A stretch of DNA of 64,000 nucleotides from Sphingobium sp. CECT 9361 (GTDB taxonomy: Bacteria; Pseudomonadota; Alphaproteobacteria; Sphingomonadales; Sphingomonadaceae), in assembly GCF_918741285.1 (NCBI RefSeq), contig NZ_CAKKNC010000017.1, positions 43,527 to 107,526 on the forward strand, given 5' to 3'. Of the stretch, positions 26,039 to 36,542 are shown piece after piece. The stretch's first letter is position 1, and every line of letters starts with the position of its first letter. Below the pieces are notes generated by a model, which saw only the letters and a list, made by a program, of their open reading frames with translations, had not been told where the DNA came from and did no database searches. Made by a program: the position numbers and the translations under genes.

Positions 26039-27691
26039 CTACATATTGGGATAGTTCGGTCCTCCGCCACCTTCCGGTACGACCCAGTTAATGTTCTGCG
26101 TCGGGTCTTTGATATCGCATGTTTTGCAATGGACGCAATTCTGCGCGTTGATCTGGAAGCGAGGCAGTCCCTCTTCCTCACCCACGACTTCGTAAACGCC
26201 CGCCGGGCAATAGCGTTGCGCAGGTTCGTCATAGAGCGGCAGATTGTAGCTGATCGGAACCGCCGGATCCTTGAGCTGAAGGTGAACCGGCTGGTCCTCC
26301 TCATGATTCGTGTTCGACAGGAACACCGACGACAGACGGTCGAAGCTGATGACGCCATCGGGCTTGGGATATTTGATCTCGGCGCAATGCTCCTTGCGCC
26401 ACAGCTTCTCATTGTCCGGCTTGTGCTTGAGCGTGAAGGGCAAGCCGATCTTGAGCGTGCGCATCCACATGTCGATGCCCGCCAGAACGGTGCCGATGCT
26501 GTTGCCGAGTTTGGCCAGCAACGGCTCTGCATTGCGGACCAGCTTTAGCTCATCGGCAATCCAGCTTGAGCGCACTGCTTCGCCATAGCTGGTGAGCGCG
26601 TCGCTGCTGCGGTCGGCTACAATGGCCGTGAAGGCTGCTTCCGCCGCCAACATGCCGGACTTCATCGCTGTATGCGTGCCCTTGATGCGCGGTACGTTCA
26701 CGAAGCCTGCGGAACAACCGATCAGCGCACCGCCCGGGAACTCAAGCTTCGGCACCGACTGCCATCCACCTTCGTTAATGACTCGTGCGCCGTAGGAGAC
26801 GCGACGCCCACCCTCCAGATACTGGCGGATCGAGGGGTGCTGCTTCCAGCGCTGAAATTCCTCGAACGGATACAGATGCGGGTTGCGGTATCCCAGACCG
26901 ACGACAAAGCCCAAGGCGACCTGGCCGTTCGCCTGATGATAGAGGAACCCACCACCATAGGCGTCCGTCAGCGGCCAGCCCTGCGTATGGATCACCAGAC
27001 CTGGCTGATGCTTGGCAGGATCGATGTCCCACAATTCCTTCATCCCCAGACCATAAACTTGCGGGCTGCAATCGGCGTCCAGCGCGAACTGGCGCTTTAA
27101 AATCTTGGTCAGATGGCCACGCGCGCCTTCGGCAAAGAAGGTGTATTTGGCGTGCAGTTCGAGGCCGGGCTGATAGTCGCCCTTCTTCTCGCCATCGCGC
27201 GCGATGCCCATGTCACCCGTAGCGACGCCCTTTACCGAGCCATCGTCATTGTAAAGAATCTCGGCGGCGGCGAAACCGGGGAAAATTTCGACGCCCAGCC
27301 CTTCGGCTTGCTCGGCCAGCCAGCGGCAGAGGTTGCCCAGCGATCCGGTGTAGGTGCCGTCATTGCTCATGAAGGGAGGCAACGCGATATGCGGCATGGA
27401 GAACTGCCCCTTCTCCGACAATACCCAATGGCGATTGTCGGTCACCGGGACTTCGGCCAGCGAGCAGCCGGAGGTGCGCCATTCGGGCAGGAGCTCGTCC
27501 AGCGCCTTGGGGTCGATCACCGCGCCCGACAGGATGTGGGCGCCGATCTCCGAGCCCTTTTCCAACACGCACACCGCGATTTCGCTGCCAGATTCGTTGG
27601 CCATTTGTTTCAGGCGGATCGCCGCGCTCAGTCCCGCAGGGCCACCCCCAACGATGACGACATCATACGGCATCGATTCCCGGTCACTCAT
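26039..27691 (-). CDS. Electron transfer flavoprotein-ubiquinone oxidoreductase
   Basis: Passes electrons from ETF, reduced by acyl-CoA dehydrogenases, to ubiquinone in the inner membrane. The 550-residue protein has the FAD motif V-V-I-V-G-G-G-P-A-G-L-S-A-A, a ubiquinone-binding middle part and a C-terminal 4Fe-4S domain with C-V-H-C-K-T-C-D-I-K-D-P. ATG 27691 is chosen over two upstream in-frame ATGs because a GAGGAGA sits six bases before it. It would serve the isovaleryl-CoA dehydrogenase at 34.4 kb. First gene of a long minus-strand run. Confidence 0.95.
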   Translation of the reverse strand: MSDRESMPYDVVIVGGGPAGLSAAIRLKQMANESGSEIAVCVLEKGSEIGAHILSGAVIDPKALDELLPEWRTSGCSLAEVPVTDNRHWVLSEKGQFSMPHIALPPFMSNDGTYTGSLGNLCRWLAEQAEGLGVEIFPGFAAAEILYNDDGSVKGVATGDMGIARDGEKKGDYQPGLELHAKYTFFAEGARGHLTKILKRQFALDADCSPQVYGLGMKELWDIDPAKHQPGLVIHTQGWPLTDAYGGGFLYHQANGQVALGFVVGLGYRNPHLYPFEEFQRWKQHPSIRQYLEGGRRVSYGARVINEGGWQSVPKLEFPGGALIGCSAGFVNVPRIKGTHTAMKSGMLAAEAAFTAIVADRSSDALTSYGEAVRSSWIADELKLVRNAEPLLAKLGNSIGTVLAGIDMWMRTLKIGLPFTLKHKPDNEKLWRKEHCAEIKYPKPDGVISFDRLSSVFLSNTNHEEDQPVHLQLKDPAVPISYNLPLYDEPAQRYCPAGVYEVVGEEEGLPRFQINAQNCVHCKTCDIKDPTQNINWVVPEGGGGPNYPNM

Positions 27692-27834
27692 AGACATTCT
27701 CCTCGGGGGTGGCTGCCGCCCTGCTTCAGTTGCCTGTTCCGGACCAACCAACCACCGTTTTTCGCAAACGCTTTGACAGATTGCGCGATGACTTTTCTTG
27801 ACGCGCTCGTCAACCTCTGCGCCTTACCTTAAAT

Positions 27835-28578
27835 ATGTTGGGATCGGGGGATCATGAAGCGAATACCGCAGTCGAATCGCTGATCGACTGGTGGGAAATG
27901 GCGGGTGTGACATCAATTGTCTCCGAAACGCCCGTAAACTGGCTTCAGCCCGTCCCTCCGCCTACAGCTCCGCGGATCGATACCGCACTTGTGTTATTAC
28001 CTCCGGTTTTGCCCGCTAGTCTGGAGACGTTTCACGAGTGGTTGGCGACCGACATGGCGCTCCCCGAACTTGCATGGCCGCAATTGACGGGTCAGGCGAA
28101 ACGGGTTCTGCCGGTCGGTTCGCCCGCGCCTAGCCTTATGGTTATATGCGACATGCCGGATATTGCAGACATGGAAGGTGGCGCCCTGCTAAGCGGCGAC
28201 GTGGGACGTTTGTTCGACGCCATGATGTGCGCCATCGGGCAAAAGCGAGAGCATCTGTATATCACGTCGCTCGCGCTGATGCGCCCCACCGGGGGTATTA
28301 TAGGCGAGAGCGATGGCGTTCAGCTTGCCAACAGGATGCGGCATCACATCAGCCTTGTCGGTCCACGGCGGGTGCTCATTTTAGGCGACAAGACGAGCCG
28401 TGCGCTTTTGCCGACGGTTGACGAAGAGAATGTCTTTAGTTTACGACCTCTTAACCATGAAGGCGGCACTGTCGATGCCATCGCGACGTCGCATCCTCGC
28501 TTCCTGCTGAAGCAACCATCGGCCAAACGGGGATGCTGGCGCCAATTGCAACTTTTGATCGAGGCGCAGCCTGCATGA
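27835..28578 (+). CDS. Uracil-DNA glycosylase superfamily protein, divergent
   Basis: A 247-residue protein resembling family-4 uracil-DNA glycosylases. A variable N-terminal region of about 85 residues precedes the fold. Motif B survives as S-H-P-R-F-L-L near residue 223, and the fold-type strands V-L-I-L-G-D and S-L-M-V-I-C-D are visible. Motif A, normally G-E-A-P-G-x-x-E, is here C-D-M-P-D-I-A-D-M-E, so catalysis is uncertain. It is divergent from ETF-QO and its stop overlaps the transglycosylase start as ATGA. A second, ordinary UDG is at 40.1 kb. Confidence 0.75.
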   Translation: MLGSGDHEANTAVESLIDWWEMAGVTSIVSETPVNWLQPVPPPTAPRIDTALVLLPPVLPASLETFHEWLATDMALPELAWPQLTGQAKRVLPVGSPAPSLMVICDMPDIADMEGGALLSGDVGRLFDAMMCAIGQKREHLYITSLALMRPTGGIIGESDGVQLANRMRHHISLVGPRRVLILGDKTSRALLPTVDEENVFSLRPLNHEGGTVDAIATSHPRFLLKQPSAKRGCWRQLQLLIEAQPA

Positions 28579-30338
28579 TCCGTACGTCGCTCGTTTCTTT
28601 GGCTTTGATAGGCACTGGCCTTACCGCCACCACCGCTCAGGCTGCTCCCGACGATACGCTCCGCATTGCGCCGGAAGTAACGCAGCCTCTGGTAGCCAAT
28701 GGCGATGTTCGCATGCGCTACCGGGCGATCTTCGCGGCCATCGACGAACAGCGCTGGCCAGATGCCATGGCACAGATCGCCACCTTGGACGAGGGCGACG
28801 ACGTTCGGTCCTATGCGCTGGCGGAACTGTACCTCGCCAAAAACTCGCCAAAGGTCGAACTGTTCGACTTGCTGGCACTCGTCAACAAGGCGTCGTGGCT
28901 GCCACAGGCAGACCAGTTGAGCCGCCTCGCGCAACGCCGGGGTGCGCAGATATTGCCTACGCTCCCACAGGTGCAGAAGCTGGTATGGCTGGGGGCTGCG
29001 CCGCGCCGTGAATATGTCGCAACCGTGAAGACCGACGTCGTCGCGCAAGCCCTGGGTACGAAGGTTTTGCCGCTGATCAAGGCGGACAATCCGGCGGCGG
29101 CCGAACTGGAAGTGGCCGCAGTCGAACCTCTGCTGACGCCGCAAGGGCGCACCGAATGGCGGCAGCGTGTGGCATGGTCCTATTATATCGAAAATGACGA
29201 CGCCAACGCGCGTCGCCTCGCCACGAAGGCGCTGATCGACGACACCGGCGGCGATTGGGCGGTGCAGTCGCACTGGACCATCGGGCTTGCGGCGTGGCGG
29301 CAAAAGGACTGTCGGGCTGCGGGGCCTTCCTTTGCCAATGTCGCGGCGCTGGCGGGTAATGCCGACATGCGAGCAGCCGGTGCCTATTGGGCTGCGCGCG
29401 CCTACATGAATTGCGGCGAACCGGCCAAGGTCGCTGGAATGCTGAAGGTGGCGGCCAAGGCGCAGGAGACATTCTACGGACTGTTGGCGCGCGAGACCTT
29501 AGGCCTTACGCCACATGCGCAGATGCTGGCTGTCGGCGAAGGCGATGCTCTACCGCGCGCGCTGAAAGATGCACCCAACGCACGGTTGGCTGTCGCCTTG
29601 TCGGGGATTGGGCGGGACAAGTCCGCTGATGAGGCATTGCGTTATCAGGCACGTATCGGCGGCAATGCCCAATATGATGCGCTGTTGAAACTGGCAGGTA
29701 CGCTGAACCTCCCCGCGACCCAGCTTTGGCTGGCGCATAACGGTCCGGCGGGTCAGCAGCCGGGTAGCTTTGCCCGCTTCCCCGCACCGCGATGGACGCC
29801 CGATGGTGGATGGCGCGTTGATCCTTCGCTGGTGTTCGCGCACACATTGCAGGAGTCGGGTTTCCGCGCGGACGCCGTCAGCAGCGCCGGTGCGCGCGGC
29901 CTGATGCAGGTACGCCCCGGCACCGCAGGCGACGTCAATGGTGGCGCGGTGAGCATGGCGCAACTGCACGCGCCATCGACCAACATGGAATATGGCCAGC
30001 GTTATCTCGAACAACTGCGCGATATGCCTGCGACGGGCGGTCTGCTGCCCAAGGTGATGGCCGCATATAATGCCGGCCCTACGCCGGTCGAACGCTGGAA
30101 TTACGAAGTGAAGGATGGCGGCGATCCGCTGCTCTTCATGGAATCGCTGCCTTATTACGAGACGCGCGCGTATGTGAATATCGTTATGCGGAATTACTGG
30201 ATGTATCAGCTTCAGGCCAAGGGCAGCGCAGATTGCATGACGGGCATGGCTCAGGGCATGTGGCCGCGTTTCCCCACAACCAAAGGCACGACACTGGTGC
30301 GCATGAGCGCGAACGGGAAAGTCGCCAGTGCCTATTGA
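28575..30338 (+). CDS. Periplasmic soluble lytic transglycosylase
   Basis: Cleaves peptidoglycan between MurNAc and GlcNAc with formation of 1,6-anhydroMurNAc. The 587-residue protein has a signal peptide (cleavage near A-Q-A-A), a long alpha-helical superhelix (about 30-400) and a C-terminal SLT domain. The catalytic glutamate is in [22 protein letters not shown], and the later motif is A-A-Y-N-A-G-P. ATG at 28575 is set by the signal peptide and the ATGA overlap with the UDG-like gene; it overlaps moaB at its 3' end by 11 nt. Confidence 0.92.
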   Translation: MIRTSLVSLALIGTGLTATTAQAAPDDTLRIAPEVTQPLVANGDVRMRYRAIFAAIDEQRWPDAMAQIATLDEGDDVRSYALAELYLAKNSPKVELFDLLALVNKASWLPQADQLSRLAQRRGAQILPTLPQVQKLVWLGAAPRREYVATVKTDVVAQALGTKVLPLIKADNPAAAELEVAAVEPLLTPQGRTEWRQRVAWSYYIENDDANARRLATKALIDDTGGDWAVQSHWTIGLAAWRQKDCRAAGPSFANVAALAGNADMRAAGAYWAARAYMNCGEPAKVAGMLKVAAKAQETFYGLLARETLGLTPHAQMLAVGEGDALPRALKDAPNARLAVALSGIGRDKSADEALRYQARIGGNAQYDALLKLAGTLNLPATQLWLAHNGPAGQQPGSFARFPAPRWTPDGGWRVDPSLVFAHTLQESGFRADAVSSAGARGLMQVRPGTAGDVNGGAVSMAQLHAPSTNMEYGQRYLEQLRDMPATGGLLPKVMAAYNAGPTPVERWNYEVKDGGDPLLFMESLPYYETRAYVNIVMRNYWMYQLQAKGSADCMTGMAQGMWPRFPTTKGTTLVRMSANGKVASAY

Positions 30339-30855
30339 CGAAAGCGTGACGTTCACGCCCGTTCGCATTGCCGTACTGACCGTTTCCGATACGCGCAGCC
30401 TGGCGGACGACAGGTCCGGCGATACGCTTGTGGAGCGCATCGAAGCGGCAGGCCATGTTGTCGCCACGCGCTATATCGAGCGGGATGACAAGGATGCCAT
30501 CGTCGCACGGCTCCATGCGTGGATCGACGATCCGCAGATCGATTGCATCATCACCACCGGCGGCACCGGCGTAACCGGACGCGACGTGACGCCTGAAGCG
30601 CTTGCCCGTGTGCAGGACAAGGAAATTCCCGGCTTCGGGGAACTGTTCCGGTGGCTGAGTTATGAGAAGATCGGCACATCCACGATCCAGTCGCGCGCCA
30701 CCGCCTGCGTCGCGCGCGGCACCTATATCTTCGCGCTGCCCGGATCGACCGGGGCGGTCAAGGATGCGTGGGACGGGATATTGGTCACCCAGTTGGACAA
30801 CCGATTCCGCCCCTGCAACTTCGTGGACCTGATGCCGCGGTTGAACGAGCGGTAA
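30328..30855 (+). CDS. moaB: Molybdenum cofactor biosynthesis protein MoaB
   Basis: A MogA/MoaB-family protein involved in adenylation of molybdopterin. The 175-residue sequence contains [13 protein letters not shown] near the N terminus, the [16 protein letters not shown] loop and [14 protein letters not shown]. The start is GTG at 30328, inside the end of the transglycosylase gene. No other moa or moe genes are in this window. Only three bases separate its stop from the convergent MCC alpha stop. Confidence 0.93.
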   Translation: MPIDESVTFTPVRIAVLTVSDTRSLADDRSGDTLVERIEAAGHVVATRYIERDDKDAIVARLHAWIDDPQIDCIITTGGTGVTGRDVTPEALARVQDKEIPGFGELFRWLSYEKIGTSTIQSRATACVARGTYIFALPGSTGAVKDAWDGILVTQLDNRFRPCNFVDLMPRLNER

Positions 30856-30858
30856 GCG

Positions 30859-32793
30859 CTACTCCCCTACCGGCTCGATCCGCGCCAGCACAGCCCCCTC
30901 ACTCACCTGCCCGCCTTCGCTGGCATTGAGGTCCGCCACCGTCCCGTCATAAGGCGCGACAAGGCTATGCTCCATCTTCATGGCCTCAAGGGTGAGGAGC
31001 TTTTGTCCCTTGGTGACAGCTTCGCCTTCGGCAACCAGCAGAGCGATTATGCGACCGGGCATGGGGGAGATGATCGCGCCGTCTGAGGCGGCACCTGCAC
31101 CTCCGCCTTCAGTTCGGTCCGGCGTAATCGCAAATACACGCCCATCGTTCACACCAGAAAGTATCGTACCACCACTAACTTCAATCCAGGCAGCTAACTC
31201 TCCCCAAGGATCCTCAATGGCCGTCATGTAGGGCTCGCCATCAATACGCAGATGGACATTGCGCTGTGTCGCAGCGTTCAGGCGGAAACCGAAAAGTCCC
31301 GTGCCCGGATCACGCCCCGACTCATGAGCGCCCTCTAGTGAATGACCCACTTGGTATGGATCACATCCACCCGCCGCCACAACTATTGCCATAGCACCCG
31401 CACGAACCACCGCGTCCGGAGCAGACGCGACTGGAACAAGCGCATCGCCGCGCTCTGCAATCAGCCCGGTGTCGAGATTGGCGGATCGAAAGCGTTCATC
31501 ATTCAGGCAAGCCGCTAAAAAGCCTGCATTGGTCTTTACCGGCCATACTGCAGTGATCGTACAACCGTAATGCAAGGCTGAAATGGCTTCGTCACGGTCC
31601 TCGCCTCGCGCCACAAGTTTAGCAATCATCGGATCATAGAAAGGGCTGACCTCCCCGCCTTCCTCGACACCGGTTTCGACACGCAACACATGTTCGGGCA
31701 GCATCAGATGGTCCAACCGCCCTACACTCGGCAGAAACCCCTTGGCCGGGTCTTCCGCATATAGCCGCGCTTCCATCGCCCAGCCGTTGATCGACAACTC
31801 ATCCTGCCGCTTGGGCAGCACTTCGCCCGAAGAGACCCGCAATTGCCATTCGACCAGATCGACGCCAGTGATCTCTTCCGTCACCGGATGCTCGACCTGC
31901 AACCGCGTGTTCATTTCCATGAACCAGATGCGGTCAGCGCGCAGGCCTTCCGATCCGTCGGCGATGAACTCGATGGTCCCTGCGCCGACATAATCGACCG
32001 CCTTGGCCGCGCGCACGGCGGCGGCGCAGATCGCTTCGCGCGTTGCCTCGTCCATGCCGGGGGCTGGTGCTTCCTCGATCACCTTCTGGTGACGGCGTTG
32101 CAACGAGCAATCCCGCTCGAACAGGTGGACGACATTGCCGTGGGTGTCGCCGAACACCTGCACTTCGATATGGCGCGGATTGGTGATCCACTTTTCGAGC
32201 AACACCTGATCGTTACCGAAACTGGACGCAGCCTCGCGCTGGCAGGAGAGTAGCGCATCGGCGAAATCGGCAGCGCTATCGACCTTGCGCATCCCCTTGC
32301 CTCCGCCTCCGGCGACGGCCTTGATAAGCACGGGATAGCCAATGCTGTCGGCCTCGGCGCTCAATCGCGCTACGGACTGATCCTCGCCCAGATAGCCCGG
32401 CGTGACCGGGACGCCCGCTGCGATCATCCGTTCCTTGGCCGCATCTTTCAGGCCCATCGCGCGGATGCTGTCCGGCGATGGCCCGACCCAGACCAATCCT
32501 GCGTCGATCACCGCCTGCGCGAAATCGGCATTTTCGGACAGAAAACCATAGCCGGGATGGATCGCCTCCGCGCTCGTAGCCTTCGCCGCCGCGATGATCT
32601 TATCGCCGACGAGATAGCTTTCGCGCGCAGGCGACGGCCCAATATGCACGGCTTCGTCCGCCTGCCGCACATGCAAAGCCTTGGCATCCGCATCGGAATA
32701 GACCGCGACCGTGCGGATGCCCATTTGCCGCGCCGTCCGAATGATCCGGCACGCAATTTCGCCGCGATTGGCGATGAGGAGAGATTGGATCAT
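30859..32793 (-). CDS. Methylcrotonyl-CoA carboxylase alpha (biotin) subunit
   Basis: Carboxylates biotin with ATP and bicarbonate for conversion of 3-methylcrotonyl-CoA to 3-methylglutaconyl-CoA in leucine breakdown. The 644-residue protein has a biotin carboxylase part (I-A-N-R-G-E-I-A-C-R-I at the start, G-G-G-G-K-G-M-R in the ATP loop, E-M-N-T-R-L-Q-V-E-H) and a C-terminal biotinyl domain with E-A-M-K-M-E-H. Two ATGs compete, 32799 (TGATG overlap with the beta gene) and 32793; the latter gives the normal M-I-Q-S-L-L. The neighbours, an MCC beta gene and isovaleryl-CoA dehydrogenase, favour this over propionyl-CoA carboxylase. Confidence 0.92.
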   Translation of the reverse strand: MIQSLLIANRGEIACRIIRTARQMGIRTVAVYSDADAKALHVRQADEAVHIGPSPARESYLVGDKIIAAAKATSAEAIHPGYGFLSENADFAQAVIDAGLVWVGPSPDSIRAMGLKDAAKERMIAAGVPVTPGYLGEDQSVARLSAEADSIGYPVLIKAVAGGGGKGMRKVDSAADFADALLSCQREAASSFGNDQVLLEKWITNPRHIEVQVFGDTHGNVVHLFERDCSLQRRHQKVIEEAPAPGMDEATREAICAAAVRAAKAVDYVGAGTIEFIADGSEGLRADRIWFMEMNTRLQVEHPVTEEITGVDLVEWQLRVSSGEVLPKRQDELSINGWAMEARLYAEDPAKGFLPSVGRLDHLMLPEHVLRVETGVEEGGEVSPFYDPMIAKLVARGEDRDEAISALHYGCTITAVWPVKTNAGFLAACLNDERFRSANLDTGLIAERGDALVPVASAPDAVVRAGAMAIVVAAGGCDPYQVGHSLEGAHESGRDPGTGLFGFRLNAATQRNVHLRIDGEPYMTAIEDPWGELAAWIEVSGGTILSGVNDGRVFAITPDRTEGGGAGAASDGAIISPMPGRIIALLVAEGEAVTKGQKLLTLEAMKMEHSLVAPYDGTVADLNASEGGQVSEGAVLARIEPVGE

Positions 32794-32798
32794 GGTCA

Positions 32799-34400
32799 TC
32801 ACATCCTGAACACGCCGAAGGACGCTTTTTCGGGCACGGGCGCATTGAGCGTCGCGGCGAAGGCCAGTCCCAGCACATCGCGGGTCTGTGCGGGGTCGAT
32901 CACCCCATCGTCCCACAGGCGCGCAGTGGCGTAATAGGGATTGCCTTCGTCCTCATATTTTTGACGAACGGGCGCCTTGAAGGCTTCGGCTTCCTCCGGT
33001 GTCCACTCCGTAGCGTCGCGATGAACGGTGGCAAGGACGCTCGCCGCCTGCTCGCCGCCCATCACGCTGATCCGCGCATTGGGCCAACTGAACAGGAAAC
33101 GCGGGGCGTAGGCGCGGCCGCACATGCCGTAATTGCCTGCGCCAAAGCTGCCGCCTATCAGTACCGTGATCTTGGGCACCTGCGCCGTGGCGACGGCAGT
33201 GACGAGTTTCGCGCCATGCTTGGCGATCCCCTCGGCCTCATATTTGCCGCCGACCATGAAGCCGGAGATGTTCTGAAGGAACAGCAGCGGGATACGCCGC
33301 TGACACGCCAGTTCGATGAAGTGCGCGCCCTTGACCGCGCTTTCGCTGAACAGCACGCCATTGTTGGCCAGGATCGCGACCGGCATCCCCCAGATATGCG
33401 CAAAGCCGCAGACCAAAGTCGTGCCGTATAACGCCTTGAATTCATGAAACTCGCTGCCGTCCACGATACGGGCGATGACTTCGCGCACATCATAAGGCGC
33501 GCGGACGTCCTGCGGGACGATGCCGTAGAGTTCTTCGGGATCGTATTTGGGCGGACGCGGTTCCTTCAAGGCGATGTCAGGCGTCCGGTTCTCCGGCAAA
33601 GTCGACACGATATCGCGCACGATCGTCAGCGCATGAGCATCATTCTCTGCCACATGATCGACCACGCCGGACTTGCGCCCGTGCAGGTCACCGCCGCCCA
33701 GATCCTCTGCGGTGATCTCCTCGCCCGTCGCCGCCTTCACCAGAGGCGGCCCGGCGAGGAAGATGGTCCCCTGATTGCGCACGATGACGCTCTCGTCCGA
33801 CATGGCAGGCACATAGGCGCCGCCCGCCGTGCAGCTTCCCATGACGCAAGCGATCTGGGGGATACCCATGCCGCTCATCTGCGCCTGATTGTAGAAGATG
33901 CGGCCGAAATGATCGCGGTCGGGGAAGACCTCCGCCTGATGCGGCAGGTTCGCGCCACCGCTATCGACCAGATAGATGCACGGCAGCCGGTTCGCCTGCG
34001 CGATTTCCTGCGCGCGCAGATGCTTCTTCACGGTCATCGGGTAATAGGTGCCACCCTTCACAGTGGCATCGTTGCAGGCAATCATGACCTGACGCCCGGA
34101 TACTCGCCCGATCCCGGCAATAATCCCCGCGCCCGGCACTTCGTCGCCATACAAACCGTTGGCGGCAAGTTGCCCGACCTCAAGGAACGGCGAACCCGGA
34201 TCGAGCAGGCGCTCCACGCGCCCACGCGGAAGCAGCTTGCCACGCGCACTGTGTTTCGCGCGCGCGCTTTCCGAGCCGCCTTGCGCCGCCTCCGCCACGC
34301 GGGTGTAAAGCGCATCGCACAACGCGATGTTGTGGGCCGCATTGGCGCGGAAGGTTTCGCTGTCGGTCTGAACGGCGGTTGGGAGGACAGGTGCGCTCAC
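32799..34400 (-). CDS. Methylcrotonyl-CoA carboxylase beta (carboxyltransferase) subunit
   Basis: Transfers the carboxyl group from biotin to 3-methylcrotonyl-CoA. The 533-residue protein has both crotonase-like halves of the carboxyltransferase family. Visible are [12 protein letters not shown] near the N terminus, [14 protein letters not shown], the oxyanion segment [10 protein letters not shown], and [15 protein letters not shown] in the second half. It overlaps the upstream isovaleryl-CoA dehydrogenase gene by four bases and adjoins the alpha subunit, so subunits should be made in proportion. Confidence 0.93.
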   Translation of the reverse strand: MSAPVLPTAVQTDSETFRANAAHNIALCDALYTRVAEAAQGGSESARAKHSARGKLLPRGRVERLLDPGSPFLEVGQLAANGLYGDEVPGAGIIAGIGRVSGRQVMIACNDATVKGGTYYPMTVKKHLRAQEIAQANRLPCIYLVDSGGANLPHQAEVFPDRDHFGRIFYNQAQMSGMGIPQIACVMGSCTAGGAYVPAMSDESVIVRNQGTIFLAGPPLVKAATGEEITAEDLGGGDLHGRKSGVVDHVAENDAHALTIVRDIVSTLPENRTPDIALKEPRPPKYDPEELYGIVPQDVRAPYDVREVIARIVDGSEFHEFKALYGTTLVCGFAHIWGMPVAILANNGVLFSESAVKGAHFIELACQRRIPLLFLQNISGFMVGGKYEAEGIAKHGAKLVTAVATAQVPKITVLIGGSFGAGNYGMCGRAYAPRFLFSWPNARISVMGGEQAASVLATVHRDATEWTPEEAEAFKAPVRQKYEDEGNPYYATARLWDDGVIDPAQTRDVLGLAFAATLNAPVPEKASFGVFRM

Positions 34401-35554
34401 GCCTCACCCCCGATCAGTTCGCGACCGATCAGCATCCGCCGAATTTCGTTGGTCCCCGCGCCAATATCCAGCAGCTTCGCGTCGCGCAGATAGCGTTCGA
34501 CCGGCCAATCCTTCGTATAACCTGCCCCGCCGAGTGCCTGCACCGCCTCCAGCGCCACCTTCACGGCGTTCTCGCTCGCCAACAGGATCGCGCCCGCCGC
34601 GTCGAAGCGCGTCGTCTTGCCCGCATCGCATGACCGCGCCACAGCATAGACATAAGCCCGCGCAGAACTGAGCGCGACGTACATGTCGGCAACCTTCGCC
34701 TGCATTAGTTGGAACGTGCCGATCGCCTTGCCGAACTGCTTGCGCTCCCGAACATAAGGGATGACCGTATCGAGGCACGCCTGCATGATACCAAGCTGGA
34801 TACCTGACAGCACGGCCCGCTCATAATCCAGGCCGCTCATCAGCACGCCTACGCCGCCGCCTGCCGGTCCCATGACGTTCTCGTCCGGCACGAAGCAATC
34901 GTCGAACACCAACTCAGCAGTGGGCGATCCGCGCATCCCCATCTTGTCGATCTTCTGACCGATGGAGAAACCGGCGAAGTCCTTCTCGATCAGGAACGCC
35001 GTGATCCCCCGCGATCCAGCCCCCGGATCGGACTTGGCATAGACGACCAGCGTGTCGGCATAGGCTGCATTGGTGATCCAGAATTTGGTGCCATTCAGCC
35101 GATAACCACCATCCACCTTGTCCGCGCGCAGCTTCATGCCGACGACATCGGACCCGGCGCCCGCCTCCGACATGGCGAGGCTGCCAACATGCTCACCGGA
35201 AATCAGGCCGGGGAGATATTTCGCTTTCTGCTCAGGATTGGCCCAGCGCGCGATCTGATTGATGCACAGATTGCTGTGCGCGCCGTAGGACAAGCCGACG
35301 GAAGCCGATGCCCGCGACACTTCTTCGCAGGCGATGACATGTTCCAGATAGCCCAGCCCCAGCCCGCCATCTTCTTCCGAAACCGTGATGCCGTGCAGGC
35401 CCAACTCGCCCATGGCGGGCCATAATTCGCGCGGAAACCAGTCGTCGGCGTCGATCTTCGCCGCGATCGGTGCGATCTGCTCGGCGGAAAATCGGCGTGT
35501 CGTGTCGCGGATCATGTCAGCGGTCTCGCCTAGGGCGAAATCGAAATCGGTCAT
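34397..35554 (-). CDS. Isovaleryl-CoA dehydrogenase
   Basis: An FAD enzyme oxidising isovaleryl-CoA to 3-methylcrotonyl-CoA; electrons go to ETF and then ETF-QO. The 385-residue acyl-CoA dehydrogenase contains [26 protein letters not shown] and the C-terminal [10 protein letters not shown]. The catalytic glutamate fits the isovaleryl type, in [13 protein letters not shown] at 35554 gives the standard N terminus (12 codons shorter than the open frame). First gene of the leucine operon, divergent from a LysR gene 88 nt away. Confidence 0.93.
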   Translation of the reverse strand: MTDFDFALGETADMIRDTTRRFSAEQIAPIAAKIDADDWFPRELWPAMGELGLHGITVSEEDGGLGLGYLEHVIACEEVSRASASVGLSYGAHSNLCINQIARWANPEQKAKYLPGLISGEHVGSLAMSEAGAGSDVVGMKLRADKVDGGYRLNGTKFWITNAAYADTLVVYAKSDPGAGSRGITAFLIEKDFAGFSIGQKIDKMGMRGSPTAELVFDDCFVPDENVMGPAGGGVGVLMSGLDYERAVLSGIQLGIMQACLDTVIPYVRERKQFGKAIGTFQLMQAKVADMYVALSSARAYVYAVARSCDAGKTTRFDAAGAILLASENAVKVALEAVQALGGAGYTKDWPVERYLRDAKLLDIGAGTNEIRRMLIGRELIGGEA

Positions 35555-35642
35555 GCGTGGCTCTCCTATTGGTAGGCAGGATAGCGACATTTCGATGCGG
35601 TGGAAAATTGAAAGACGGACAAGGAGTGTATAGACACGGTCT

Positions 35643-36542
35643 ATGATCGATCGATACCTTCTTCGCTATTTTCTTGCAGTGGTAGACCACGGCACTTTCT
35701 CGCGGGCAGCCAGTCACTGCAACGTGTCGCAACCCACATTATCAGTCGGCATAGCCAAACTGGAGCGATTGGTGGGCGCCGCACTGTTCATGCGGTCCAA
35801 TCAACGTGTCGGCCTCACCGATGCGGGATCGCGCTTTCTGGGCCATGCGCGAAAGATCGAGACGGAGTTTCTTCTCGCACAGCAAGCGGTCAGTGGCGTT
35901 GAGACAACCGCGCTATTGCGTATCGGTTGGCTGGGTAGCGTTGCGAGCCATTTGATCACGCCAGCGGTTACCGCTGCGGCACAGGCGGGCACCCAGATCG
36001 AACTTCTCGAAGGTAGCGAGCGGGAACTGGTCCGGCATCTGGGACAGGGCAGGATCGATGTGGCGCTGACTCTGGTCGGGCGTGGCGGCGAACGGTTTCT
36101 GGAAGAACCATTGATCGAGGAAGGATATGCGCTCGCGGTGCCGGATACTCACAAGCTGGCCGACCGCGATGTCATTGGCGCGGAGGAACTGGCAGGCGAC
36201 GTGATGATCGTCCGTCGGCATTGCGAAGTGCTGTCTGAAACGAGCCGCCATTTCACCGAGCGGGGCATTCGCCCGCATTTTGCGCTGCGCTCGGTTCAGG
36301 ATGATCGCGTGCTGGCGATGGTCGCGGCTGGACTGGGCGTCACGGTTATGCCAGACAGCCATCGGGCGACAGGCGTGATGCGCCCGCGCCTTGCCGGCTT
36401 CGCGCATCGCCGGACCGTCGGTCTGTTATATGGTTCGCAATCGGAAACGCTCCAGTCCACACCGCATCCCTTTCTGGATGCCATACGAACATGCGGTCAG
36501 AACCAGCCTGCCCATTTCCCCAACATGCGCACCGCAACGTAA
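35643..36542 (+). CDS. LysR family transcriptional regulator
   Basis: The 299-residue regulator has an N-terminal winged helix-turn-helix (F-S-R-A-A-S-H-C-N-V-S-Q-P-T-L-S-V-G-I-A-K-L-E) and a periplasmic-binding-protein-like effector domain (about 90-290). It is divergent from the isovaleryl-CoA dehydrogenase gene across 88 nt, the usual layout for a LysR regulator and its target, so control of leucine catabolism is likely but inferred. Its 3' end overlaps the convergent permease gene by 46 nt. Confidence 0.9.
   Translation: MIDRYLLRYFLAVVDHGTFSRAASHCNVSQPTLSVGIAKLERLVGAALFMRSNQRVGLTDAGSRFLGHARKIETEFLLAQQAVSGVETTALLRIGWLGSVASHLITPAVTAAAQAGTQIELLEGSERELVRHLGQGRIDVALTLVGRGGERFLEEPLIEEGYALAVPDTHKLADRDVIGAEELAGDVMIVRRHCEVLSETSRHFTERGIRPHFALRSVQDDRVLAMVAAGLGVTVMPDSHRATGVMRPRLAGFAHRRTVGLLYGSQSETLQSTPHPFLDAIRTCGQNQPAHFPNMRTAT

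Noticed and set aside
26026..26532. N-terminal extension of the TPR protein into the ETF-QO coding region
   Set aside because: The 169 extra codons are read in another frame of ETF-QO. They are Arg/Ser-rich without TPR character, while the signal peptide lies after them.
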